This document shows positions 46,501 to 56,088 of a DNA stretch of 64,000 bases, piece by piece. The DNA comes from Dysidea avara (taxonomy: Eukaryota; Porifera; Demospongiae; Dictyoceratida; Dysideidae), in the NCBI RefSeq assembly GCF_963678975.1, contig NC_089279.1, positions 24,972,004 through 25,036,003 on the forward strand, given 5' to 3'. A program made the position numbers and the translations under genes. Below the pieces are notes generated by a model that saw only the letters and a program-made list of their open reading frames with translations, was not told the origin of the DNA and ran no database searches. Within the stretch, counting starts at the first letter, position 1, and every line of letters starts with the position of its first letter.

Positions 46501-48246
46501 ATAGGTGTCCAAGTGTTTTACTTGGGTGCTGTTAAGTGAAGATCACTGGGTGAGCATTAAATAAAGTATTTTTAATCCAATGCGATACACATAAAAGCAT
46601 CGTTAAACATGACTACACTTTGGTGCATATGTGCTGTTCATCACTTTTGCTTCAGGTTGAAGGTGGCAATAGAGCGTCAGTGTGCCCCCAATGAGAATGC
46701 TATCGACATCTACATCAAGGCCAAGGAAGAAGATACAATAGACAACCTGGAAAAGCTGGTCAGTCATATAGTCATATTACATATTTATACAAAGTGTAGT
46801 TGATTAGTTACTTGTAAGAAGATTGAACTTAGTCTACGTAATATCCACTAACTTTGTTCCTGGAACAGGGTAGTAGCAGGTCTGGCTGGTCTGGTTTTGC
46901 CTTTTAGCTACTTGAAATCTGCAAAAGATCGATACACTCTAATAAACTAGTCAGTATGGTACTCTAATAGTTTAGTAGTTTCTGTCAGAATGTCTTCCAA
47001 ATTTAATCTTAAAGGGCTAAATTTTCAAAAATTTCCATGCCTCCATCCCCACCACCCAGGTCAGTATGCTTCGCATGTCCTGTGCTTTGCACATGTAGTG
47101 TAAATATCTGTCTCTTCAGCTACAACACAGATAACGGTTGGCCTGATCACTTTTTTTCAGTTCTGTGTAGTGTACATACAGGACAAATACAGCTTCCTAT
47201 ATGGTCATTATTTAAAGCATGAAATTTCATATATCATCCATTTCATTGTGTGTACACATGTTGTATAAACTCGTACATATGTGTTTATTTTCATTGTGTA
47301 GTTTGAAGATAAATACAAAATACCTGGTGAGGTACAGCGATGGATAATTAAGCAACAATTGGCCAGTGACAGGAGTACTTGTATGTTGAGAGAATTCGGA
47401 GTCTACAAAGATGGAGGTCCTGACCAAGAAGTCTATTTGTTTGTCATCCAAGGAATGAAGGAACGCATGAAATCTGACTTCTTCAACAAACGACAACAAC
47501 AAGTGGAAGACACTCAACGACAACAGCAGCAGATTGCACAAGAGGAAAATTATCAAAAGCAGTTAACATTTGGGCAGCAGGTCTCATCAAATAGAGATCA
47601 GTTTGTCACTTTGCCCCAAAATGATGCTCAGTACCAACCAGGACAACAACCACTTTATGATGCACAACAACATCAGCCATATGACGGACAACACCAGAGA
47701 CGTTTTCAAGATCATCCCCAACCTTCTTATCAACATACTAATATGGGTGGACCAGGCTATCAAGATCAACAGCATCCACCTGTGGTAATACAACCGCAAC
47801 CACCAGCTTTTCAATCCCAGCAATTCCAGCAGCAGCCTAGGGCTCCACAACCTAGAAATGATTTCAAAGACATCCCACCGCAGAGAAATGACTTTAACAT
47901 ACCCCAAATGGAACTCAGGGGGCATCCAATTGTTGAGAAACATCAAGTTGATGATATATTTATACCACCAAATAATCGAGGTCCACGAGGGGGAGTACCT
48001 GTCTTTCCTATGGCTCCGACACAAAAGAGACCTGCTAATGAGGGACCGCTTTTTATGGCTGCCAATCCAGTTGGTCAAGCAGAAAAGCCCAATGGTTGGA
48101 ACTGTTCCAAGTGTACATTCCTTAATGAGCCATATCGTCCCGGCTGTAAGATGTGTAGTGCTGGACGTCCTGAGAATTATGAGGTCCCCGTTGGTCATGT
48201 TGCTAGTACTGATGAGCTGAAGTTTATTAATGAAGTTCATCAATGA
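32947..48246 (+). CDS. SHARPIN/HOIL-1-like protein (PH-like, UBL, NZF), seven exons
   Basis: Proposed exons: 32947-33111, 35331-35463, 35684-35713, 35928-36470, 45887-46082, 46656-46758, 47302-48246 (704 residues). All six junctions have GT/AG borders and agree in phase (0,1,1,1,2,0). Residues 1-100 could be a PH-like dimer domain (ends FRSWRDGDDFQHWL). 110-290 is Q/N/P-rich. 291-316 (ADLADAINKCELQTAYDIIK) fits the position of the LUBAC-tethering helix. 356-445 is a UBL with EVQRWIIKQQLASD and EVYLFVIQG, as in SHARPIN and HOIL-1. A Q-rich linker follows. 655-685 is an NZF zinc finger (W656, C658, C661, C672, C675; TF after the second Cys) that should bind ubiquitin. No RING-IBR-RING follows, so the layout is that of SHARPIN, an accessory subunit of the linear ubiquitin ligase in NF-kB signalling. 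Exons 5-7 are firm. The join of exons 4 and 5 over a 9.4-kb intron uses a weak donor (GTTAGG); without it exon 4 would end at TAG 36473-36475 and there would be two genes. Confidence 0.7.
33356..33548. mobile_element. MITE with TA ends in intron 1
   Basis: The left end is TACTGTATACGTAAAAATTT and the right end is the near-complement CTTTTTACGTATACGGTA. Inner repeats of CTACAAAAATTTTCCTC follow. Related right ends lie at 40840-40888 and 42985-43040. Confidence 0.65.
34643..34966. mobile_element. MITE with TATAGAGGTTTTGCAGG ends in intron 1
   Basis: Inverted termini TATAGAGGTTTTGCAGG at the left and the complement CCTGCAAAACCTCTATA at the right, 324 bp. No coding capacity is recognised. Confidence 0.65.
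35777..35890. repeat. (CATA)n microsatellite in intron 3
   Basis: Over 100 bp of CATA units ending in TACGTACGTA, 38 bases before the exon 4 acceptor. An open frame through it (IHTYIHTY) joins exon 4 in frame by chance and is not part of the protein. Confidence 0.9.
36493..36708. repeat. four tandem copies of a 54-bp unit
   Basis: The unit begins TACTGTATGTGTAATACTGT and ends GTGTATACTTGG. Four copies with few differences begin 22 bp after the proposed exon 4 donor. Because 54 is a multiple of three, both strands stay open. That is compositional and not coding. Confidence 0.9.
36709..37690. other. intron 4, gene-free part
   Basis: I see no gene, no clear element ends and no tandem structure. 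Confidence 0.35.
37692..38030. repeat. repeat joining two segments also found around the piggyBac region
   Basis: 37692-37955 matches 17190-17455. Directly after it, 37965-38025 matches 21160-21225 (AGCCATACAAGAAGCC, TGCACTGCATACTTTAGCC). In the 17-21 kb region these pieces are 3.7 kb apart with the piggyBac pseudogene between them, so this looks like an internally deleted derivative or an uninterrupted ancestor. Confidence 0.6.
38031..39680. other. intron 4, gene-free part
   Basis: No gene is seen. 38320-38345 and 38720-38742 carry inverted copies of a segment (GGGGCTATGCGCTTGATGA and its near-complement), bracketing about 400 bp that may be another foldback or MITE. Confidence 0.4.
39681..40100. 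repeat. dispersed repeat, family B
   Basis: Inverted copy at 63330-63650. Shared text includes ATTTCTCATCCACAAAAATT, TAAAGCCTTTTACG, GATGCAGGCGGGGATGAG and CAAGTTTGCCTGG. Parts also occur at 45735-45790 and 7480-7570. Its class is unknown. A 62-codon frame inside (39698-39886) has no recognised domain. Confidence 0.6.
40240..40716 (-). pseudogene. N-terminal half of a pogo/Tigger-like transposase
   Basis: From ATG 40716 leftwards: MSLYKFFKSESPLPSPNGPL, then ATIANYAVSHGTAAAIKHF, then KTAITDDMKKAHGEGNFEPI. This is the helix-turn-helix N-terminal region of DDE_1 transposases. At least three in-frame stops are present. The matching catalytic half lies on the opposite strand from 40890. Confidence 0.65.
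40890..41755 (+). pseudogene. catalytic half of a pogo/Tigger-like (DDE_1) transposase
   Basis: Recognisable in order: NYVKRKGTTKAR, MPDELVINWDQTGMKYVP (first catalytic Asp), NDKRQITAVFAGSLTGDFLP, EETMLLYITKIIVPYLQQKK, LVIFDEFKGQ (second Asp), VMVPPNCTDQLQPLDVSVNK, then IMKPIGAQWMTEL. About 15 residues are missing between FDEFKGQ and VMVPPN, and frames change near 41150 and 41370. Not functional. Confidence 0.8.
41930..42862 (-). CDS. HIRAN-like domain fused to Ulp1-like (C48) protease
   Basis: An intact 310-codon frame. Residues about 15-110 look HIRAN-like: RGYHIYNAIWEAYIGEE, HYAVSVVKSATVVGLLPRKI, CRITGHQQYSSDLPQGG. A spacer with SDSPEKKRPRLADD follows. About 220-310 is a Ulp1/SENP-type cysteine protease core with His in RSDHWIVASN, Asp in VNVYDSVFS and Cys in QVGGMDCGVFVIAAV. 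The protein ends a few residues after the Cys loop, whereas such domains usually run further, so the C-terminus may be truncated. It lies in intron 4 of the SHARPIN-like gene, on the opposite strand, next to pogo-like debris. It could be a mobile-element or element-derived gene. The activity is inferred. Confidence 0.65.
   Translation of the reverse strand: MCDGSAERSSFTRPAMVRGYHIYNAIWEAYIGEELACLRETDNEHEHYAVSVVKSATVVGLLPRKISTLCSLLIWQGGSIRCRITGHQQYSSDLPQGGMEVPCDLRFEGRKEELEKLQKLLDSFCGENALLQDGTTSSAAIPRPNPTIRNQAAVPAASIIVTDSDSPEKKRPRLADDIETLETDLETSILNGEKLSDKACRIIKAQFLYLRGLQSTLLQSKKLSIILKEQVQVIHDRSDHWIVASNVGCKPKEVNVYDSVFSTVHKETQQVICNLFNAGSQVKVAMKPFHKQVGGMDCGVFVIAAVTGQV
42905..43048. repeat. MITE right-end fragment
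   Basis: Rich in ACAAAATTTAT and GAAAGTTTT words and ends GTATACGGTA, like the right end of the element at 33356-33548. A similar fragment lies at 40808-40888. The left end is not clear. Confidence 0.4.
43059..43620. mobile_element. hAT-type non-autonomous element, 562 bp
   Basis: Ends CAGTGGCATATCTAC and the complement of CAGTGGCGTAACTGG. Exact 8-bp duplications TGCACTAG at 43051-43058 and 43621-43628. A GT tract grading into a long G run lies at 43508-43547. No transposase is seen. Confidence 0.88.
43629..45886. other. intron 4, right part
   Basis: No gene is supported. Open frames at 43918-44160 and 44194-44424 (minus) have no domain. From 45419 onwards the sequence is the functional counterpart of the left pseudogene at 7617. 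Confidence 0.4.
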
Positions 48247-50151
48247 GTCATGTGCTAATTGTGTGTTTTGATCTTTTGTAATGACATTGATAGCTAGATA
48301 ATGTATGCAGTCTCTTGGTTGCTTTTTTATAATACCTTTTTTTGTGTACAGAAGAATGCCAATGTGATGTAGTTAATTTTGTTCAGTAGGTACAGCCATA
48401 CCGATATACATGTTATCGCGCGTGCCCCTGATGAATGAGAAACTTGTTTCTTGTAAAGGTATTGGGAGTTTCAGCATATCCGGTGATAAAAATTTGGCTA
48501 CTGTGCTATGGGGAGAAGTTCTTTGGCCACTGCAAAGGGACCTAAAGCCCACTAACATCTCACTAGTGCACATAATGCAGAAAGTTGCAGTAACACTGTA
48601 GCCATAGTTATTATCTTTGCTCTAGCATACCATACTAAAACCAAAAATGACGTATACCACCAAAGTTTCATGCAAAGTACTGAATCCCCTTAAATAAAGG
48701 CTCTACACTATTTACCTAAGTGAATGTCTTCTTTGATTCACAAAACAGACAAATATTTTCTTGTTACAAAGCCATGGACCTTACTTGCATGCACAATAGT
48801 CATTTTAATTAATTATTGCAGACATTAATCGTGTGATGGCATGGCTGGTAACTGCCACCTTAATGGAAAAATAATTTGTAGGTTTTTTATGACAAAGCTG
48901 ACTCCTCAAATACAATTGTCCAACTAGTTTACTATAATCCATACTACAATTATACATAATGCATCTGAATTTATTTGATAATTTCTGTTTACAAACTTTT
49001 ATCTACCCTAAGGAGCTCGAGCTTATTCCACATCGTACATAAAGGGTTACAGGTCATTAAGCAACAAATAGGAAAGGTTGTGGCATCCATAAAGCAAGGA
49101 GCCAATCCCACCAGATTTCTTGTAAGATAAATCCAGATGGTGATGTATTTTTACAAAGGGTTCAGTAGTTTTGCAAGGCAAAGAACTCACTCCAGGTGGA
49201 AGAAATGATAATCCAGCATTTGAAAAATGCTGGAGAACTTTGTTTGCAAATCAATGGCTTTGGTCCATGATTGTTCAGCTGCCAAGATATTGCTTCTGCA
49301 GTTGTACTAACTCTACTACTAAAACGACAGATCTACACATACCAAAAATGTTCTAATAAGCACATGATTTTTAACACATCATGAATATGGCGAATCGATT
49401 CATTACATGGACACTTCTTCCAGAGTGACACTTTTTTTTCAGTGGCAGATCCAGACAAGGGGTACATGCCCCCACCCCCATCCTTCCCAAAAAAATTCTA
49501 TATACACAAGAACGAGATACTCTAATAGAGCAATCAATCAAATACTGTAATAGAACAGTCACCACATGTACTATTAATAATCCTCCGCTGAGTATGAAAA
49601 CTTGCATCTGCAGTACCAACTCCAAGCTCACTTTATTTAGTTCAGGCTTATAGCTGAACTCATGACCGTCACTAATCCCTACATGCAGCTCTATCAATGT
49701 AGAGTACTGATCGGTTACTATGATTTAAATATTTGTCACTCTGCATCAAAAAATTCAGTCCTGAAATGTGTAAAATACCTAGACCCCCTAGCTGCTGTAT
49801 ATCACTACCTACTACCCTGCTCATGGTGTACCCATTATATACCTGTCTATTAAGGACACCCAGAATTGTTCTTTTACTTTCATTATGAGTAGACGTTTTC
49901 CAACAACCAACTAGAACATGCAGAAACTTTTAACTGGTCATACCATGCAGTAAGAGACAAGTATTGGAGTTATGTATATGTACTATATAGCACTATACTT
50001 TATTAAATCATGAAATATTCACAAAATTCTTTCATGTAAATACAAGTATTATACATGTCATTGTGCACCTAGTTCTACTACTACAAGCACTTAAACTGTT
50101 TTGTGTTTATGGCTGCAATTTTCCTACATTGTTATTGCTGTCACTATTATT
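48247..50151. other. gene-free stretch downstream of the SHARPIN-like gene
   Basis: 48247-48700 is the likely 3' UTR and flank. At 49443 a hAT-like end (CAGTGGCAGATCCAGAC) occurs, and its complement appears at 52941-52958. The 19-bp dispersed motif is at 49518-49536. No gene is seen. Confidence 0.4.
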
Positions 50152-51794
50152 CTACTTGTTGCTTAAATTTATGAAGCATTTTTCTACAATGTCTTCTGCA
50201 CACAGCTCTGTATTACGAATGCTCCACTTTGGTGGAATCCCAATTAAAATAGCTGCAGATTTGTACCATATATCTGCACTTAAATTTCCATAGTGGACAA
50301 TTGCTGCACATGGTTGACCATTCTGTGTCTTTACGAGTTCATTGTCATCATCATTGTCATTCTGTTGTTGCTTTGAATCTTGACACCATGTTATGTCATT
50401 CACACAGTATTTACAGACATCATCTTCAAACAATTTCATAACAAGATAAATCCTTCCAGCAAGATAATTCTTTTGGTACATTTTCGTTATATTCATCATA
50501 AACATCTGCCTGAAAGTCAAAATTATACTTTTTCAGAGCATATCCATATTCAAAATCAAATTCACTAACTAATAATGGTTTTACATGAACTGGAATGTTC
50601 TATAGTTTTGCACTTTCAAACACAACAAAGTCAGTGCCTTTCATCCTAGGGAAGACTGATGGAATGACATTTAAGATGTGCTGTACAGTTGTTGTCAATC
50701 TTCAGCTTGTCTAAAATAGCTTTTTGCTCTTCCTTATTATGGCATATAAATTGCTGTATAGAATGTGTGTCCAACTTTTTCAGCGTGTCAGCTTTGGTCA
50801 CACTGTCAGTGAAAGCCAACAAGTCAGCCCAGTGAACATCAAAGACATAAGAATAGTGACACTTGAATCCCAGAATACCTCCATCTGTCATAAATTTAGG
50901 ATTGCTGCTTGAAGTGTCCTGTAGAAAGGATTAGTCGTTATGTCAATCAGTGATCTGCTGGGGTTAGTGCCATAGTAGAGATTGTATGTCAGAGTGACTC
51001 AATATCCTTCAGTGACTGGAAGAACTTCATGTTCAAAATCACTGAAGAATGCATGCAGCCCACTGCAAACCTTTGAATGGATCTGAGACAGGTGAAGACC
51101 AGTCATATTTCATTTCTTTCTTCTCATGACGCACAACTAACTCTCCACCACTAAACTGAGTTGGTAAACAAACCACAAGGCTACCAAATATCTGTCCTGA
51201 CCGAGGTGTGTCAACATGAGGTTTGAAAAAGCCACCAGGTGTATAAATATTCAATTTGTACAGCTCTGCTTGCAACCCAGCACAATTTGGAATAAGTGAT
51301 TCAATCTCTCTAATAATGGGGGTATTGAAAATCTGAAATGTTGTTGCAAAATCTAGTTTGAGGGAATCTTGGTAGTTCTTATCAATAACATCCTTGTCTT
51401 TGTACCCAAAACTGGCAACTGAACACACATCAAGTAGCTTAGTCATGGCTGCTTTACTAGTACCAGGAAACTCTATTGAACTCCACACCTCATCTATCTC
51501 TGTACTGACCCCAGTTGATGTAGAGGGTTGTGTGACAGTAGTTGTTGTAGTCTTGTAAGCCACCTTCACTACACTGCTGTTGGGTAGCTCAAATTTTCCT
51601 CCACAGCTAAATCTACTGGTTATATCTTCAGCAACATGTCCAAGATTTGAAATAATGGACTCAGCAGATTCTTCATTTTCACATGAAAGTTTGGCTCTCT
51701 TGGACTCTGGTTCACCATGATGCTTTGTAAGTTCTTTCTGGATTTCTTCATCCTTTTTACTAAGTATTTTAACTTGCTCTTCAAGTTTCTCCAT
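50152..51794 (-). pseudogene. 2-oxoglutarate/Fe(II) oxygenase family protein, broken
   Basis: From ATG 51794 (MEKLEEQVKILSKKDEEIQ) an N-terminal coiled coil is followed by a spacer. The oxygenase core has LYKLNIYTPGGFFKPHVDTP (the HxD iron ligands) and SLVVCLPTQFSGGELVVRHE, like prolyl-hydroxylase-type dioxygenases. At 51053-51060 a TGCA duplication shifts the frame just after GLQWAA. The following text (FFSDFEHEVLPVTEGY) continues in the new frame until a TGA at 50998-51000. Further pieces are GGILGFKCHYSYVFDVHW (50830-50890) and AAIVHYGNLSADIWYKSAAI (50230-50310). It was once a protein of about 500 residues or more and is no longer translatable in full. Confidence 0.7.
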
Positions 51795-53740
51795 TTCTTC
51801 AAACCATTAGCTAGTACTCCTCAAAGAGACTTTCCTGAATAGTTTCTATTATGGCAAAGGCAGGTCTTTTATTGACAAATTAAACGTGTTTGAACAAGTT
51901 ATTTTGTCTAGATGTCACAAACAGTAAACATGCATGTCACAGTATCACCACTCCGCAAATTCCATAACAAGCATGTCTGAACAGGTAGCTACAGAGGAAA
52001 ATTGACCAATTGAAAATGCAGCTAAAGGTCATCATGCAAATAGATTCACTATTGGACAATTTGTCCTTGTATTAAAAAATGAAATTTTCAAAAAAAAACT
52101 TTGAATAAGTCAAAACTTTATTGTGATCCCAATAAACTTTTAGTATTTTTCATTGGACAAATCAATGAATATTCAATGAAAATTTTATGGAGCATAATGT
52201 CATAATTGTATAACCTCATATTAATGAGTATAATTACAATTGGGGGAATGGGGAGGTAGGGAAATAAAATCTCATTGGTAAAGTTTCAATGGGTTTTCAT
52301 AGGTTTAGTATGTGAAAATGTAATGAAAATTCTTGGCCACCCATTAAAATTTTTACTTTTCAGGGGTTTTTCGAAAATTTCAGAGGGTTTTCAAAATTTT
52401 TTCACTGGATTTTCATTCCAGTAGTGATTTTACAGAACAATGTTTTGCTGTTGGATACTCCTGCTAAAATGATTGAAACACTCTAATAGAGCAGTCATGA
52501 ATTTGTTAATTATCCCACCAGGAACCTACATTGAAAACCTGTATGTGAATATTATAGACTAGCTAAGTCACCAACACTGAATGCTGCAACTGCTGTCAGC
52601 TACTCCTATGAAACCATAAACATTTCAACTATTTGCCATGCCATTTATAGTCTTAGCTTTTGAGTCTCTGAGTGTATGTTTTTTCTTGATTTTGTGTTGT
52701 ACTGTTGGGGGAAGCACCCTTGCACAGGCTATGCCTTTTGGTGCCACCCTATCATTTTGACTAATTAGATAAATAATAAACAACTAACATGAAGAGGTTC
52801 ATAGTTTACTGACAGTGTCTATTATATAAACTTGGGTTTTGGAAACTGCACCCCATCATGTGACTTATATCCTGAGGTTGTAGGTATGAGTTAACAGTGA
52901 AGGCAAAATGTGGAGAAGTGATATCATCCCTTAAAATGTCTGGATCTGCCACTCTAGACTGTATACGCAGGAAGTTGTAGAGCATTTGCAGTAGTTACAA
53001 ACATTAGTACAGAATCAAAAGACATACCTATACTAAGCAATTAATTCTGTATCAGGGAAATATTATAGTGCACTTGTCTAACCATTTGTATTTCCCATCA
53101 TCTCTAGATCTTGCTCCAGTTTATTTTCGGTTGGTTGACTAGGGAAACAAAGCATTAAAGTCACGTGCTTAAAAGTAGCCAATGAGATCAGTAGCTTAAA
53201 ATTTTATAAACTAGTGCCATCTGCCTGGCGTGAAATTTCATTATTCATAACGATACTTTTTTTGCATTTGGCCTATGTGGACAACCTACCTGAAATAGAC
53301 TGTATACAAGACAACTGAGTACATTGAATAGTGAGCCATGTCAGCAAATTCCATGCTGTGCTGCTCTAATATATAAACATGATACAAGCAATAAACACAT
53401 TACAACATCATTTTGCATGCAAAAACAAGTTTTTTGCTGATGCAATAAAGTGAATAAACTCTCTATAGGTCACAACACAGGATACCAAACATTCTTGGGG
53501 AATATCTTGGAAGTGTTACACTGTTAACTGAAGTATAGCCTAGTATACACAGAACAGTGTAGTGTTCACCATAAAATTAATGTTGCTTATACAAAATAAT
53601 GTTACACAATGAAACCTGTGTAATAAGGTCACCCCTCTTGTGTCCTCTTAACTGATCATTGGTAGATCTATGAAATTATATACAACATTTAGTTATAAGT
53701 TAGAATATTCATTAAAATAAGTTAGGTGATTAGTTAAGAT
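51795..53740. other. gene-free stretch with old repeats
   Basis: 52080-52420 is very A/T-rich, with many AAAATTTT and TTTTCATTGG words. 52430-52870 is related to 5383-5960. The 19-bp motif is at 52479-52497. 53605-53650 carries the TGAAACCTGT repeat end. No gene is seen. Confidence 0.4.
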
Positions 53741-53797
53741 AGCAGTGGTTCAGTGGTTAAGGATGTGGATGTCAGGTCCTTGGTTCGAACTCATTGC
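53741..53797 (+). ncRNA. tRNA-derived SINE head or tRNA relic
   Basis: An A-box-like TGGTTCAGTGGTTAAGG and a B-box-like GGTTCGAACTC have tRNA-type spacing. The ends AGCAGTG and CATTGCT could pair as a 7-bp acceptor stem. At 57 bases it is too short for a tRNA and the T stem pairs poorly, so a functional tRNA is unlikely. A copy of the 19-bp dispersed motif follows at 53823-53841. Confidence 0.4.
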
Positions 53798-55157
53798 TTT
53801 TCAACATTTTTTTACCCCACAGTGACTGCTCTATTAGAGTATCTCGATCAAGTGATTTTACGTACACTTATTTGGTTTATGTTTTGTAGCTGTAGCTCTA
53901 TTGCATTAAAGTTACACTGTCTTCAGAACACTTTACGGCATATGCTGATGCAAATTTGATCTCTACCTCTAAAGAAGTTCAAAATTTTCACTGATTTCAA
54001 GGTTTTTGGAAACTATATTACAGTCCTTGAAATATTTAGATCTCCATATATGGGATTATTTGCATATCCATAAATTTAATTTTCACATCTCAACCTTGAT
54101 AATATCCCCTTAAATTATTTAGGCCATACTGTAGCTAGCAAATGTGTTTAGTTAGTTGCTGTTAAGGAATTGTCTGGTCTGTTCACATATTAATGATAAG
54201 TATACCTGCCTTGATGTAAAGCTACAGGACAGCCATTTTAATACATTATGGGAGTTAGGATGAGGCAACTGACAAAGAGAGAAAGTCGCTCCTGTTTGTA
54301 TGTGCCAGCGACGTAAATTTAATGGAGTAGGCCACAACTCTAATTCGGCTTCCAGAGTAGCACTTTCAAATTTACTCTGCACTGAGATAGTGTCCAACTT
54401 CTTTTGGCAAAGTTTTTGTTTGTTTAGAGATGGCAAGGAATTTGCTAGCAGTATAGAAATTGTGAGTTGTTGGAATAGTGTCAAGTTATGCTCTGGCTTG
54501 ACTGAGCATCTGTTGATGGGAAATATTAATCTGACGGAGGCTAACCCCCTCAAAATATTTAGGCTATACAGTATGCTAATAAATTCCATGTAGACAATTG
54601 CAAGCTGTGTAAGATTGATATCCTAGTAAATATCTAGTGATAATATTGAATTGCAGTGGCGGTTCCACCCCCATCCCCTCCCCCCTAAAAAAAATCCATT
54701 CAATATTTAGTTGCTCTAATAGAGCAGTCGGTCACAAAACTCAGTCACTCACGTATTAAGAATATATCCTTTAAAGTTATTACTGTGTTTCACTTTTACC
54801 TGTAGCACCATCTCCTAGGCATACTTAGCTATGTATATAGCCTTCTGGATTTTTTTTGATTTTTTTTTGCAAATTTAATGCATTGTATGTCATTGTGTAT
54901 GACTAAAGTGTGTTGTTGTAATGTATAAATTGATAATTCTCTGTAGACTCTTGGTAATAATCAATGTTTTTATTCTTGCTATACTCAGAGTCCAATAAAG
55001 TAGATGAACATTTTTTGGCTTCTAATAATGGAAAAAGTGCTATGAAGCAGCCCCAATTCCGTACAACACCAGAGAATTCAACAAAACAGTCCAACCGACT
55101 TGAAAGGGGTAGTCAAGTCACTACTATATATAACTGTGAACAAATCAGGTCTAGATA
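53798..55157. other. gene-free stretch
   Basis: 54655-54730 holds a hAT-like end (CAGTGGCGGTTCC) followed by the 19-bp motif. Open frames on both strands at 54152-54593 have no recognisable domain. 54990-55115 may be a 5' exon of the kinase gene (ATGAAGCAGCCCCAATTCCG), unproven. Confidence 0.35.
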
Positions 55158-56088
55158 TGAATGAGATGGAAAGAAAGGTTAATACACTTGAAGAAATGGT
55201 GAAAATGAATCAGGAAAGTATTAAAAGAATGGATGCCACTGTATGCAGTTCTTTCCAGAACAACACACAGTTGAAAGAAGACAACAATCGTTTGCATTTC
55301 CAATTACAACAAACAGTTGGCAGATGTCAAGAATAATAATGATAATTTGAGAGCTAGCATGGTTGGTTTACAAAATCAACTGTCTCATAATCAGCAGCAA
55401 TTATTGGATGCACAGAAAAGCAATGAAGAGTTAATAGCAAGCAATAGCTACTTACAGAACCAACTATCACTCACTCAACAACAGCTGTTGGGTGTACAAT
55501 CAATGATAACTTGTAGGGCTGTTTCAAATGATCATTTTACAGTTGGGAAAGAAATTGGCAGAGGAGCTTGGGCTACTGTACATACGGCTATATTCCAAGG
55601 AGCCACTGTTGCTGTTAAGCGTCTTCACCAATTTATCACTGCTCCAAGAACCATACAGTTGCTTCAAAGAGAAATGGAAATGGTTTTTCAGTGTCAACAT
55701 CAGAATATTGTTGCCTTCCTGGGAGCTACATTAGAAGGTCCCCCAGTTATCTTGATGGAATTGATGGATACTAGCTTGAGAAGAGCATATGAAAACGAAA
55801 GAATTAAAGATCATCAGATAAATAGCATTCTTCATGATGTTGCTAAAGCCCTTCATTTCTTAACACCAGACCAGATCCAGTAATCCATCATGATGTGAGT
55901 AGTGCCAATGTGTTACTGAAGTTACTCTACAATGGTGAGTGGCTAAACTGGGAGACTTGGGTACTGCTAAGATGCAACAGCTAACAGCCACTGCAAATCC
56001 TGGTGCTATGGTATATGGAGCTTCTGAAGCCAATGATTTTTCCAAGCATTCCCCTAAGATGGATGTTTACAGTTTTAGAGTCCTTATC

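Noticed and set aside
47227-48246. Minus-strand frames opposite exon 7
   Set aside because: Shadows of the Q-rich coding exon; no domain and no splice logic.
53741-53797. A functional tRNA gene
   Set aside because: Too short, with weak T stem and no proper anticodon arm; kept only as a SINE-like head.
54152-54593. Overlapping frames of 97 and 145 codons on opposite strands
   Set aside because: No motif, no splice context, and only one could be real; evidence is insufficient for a gene call.
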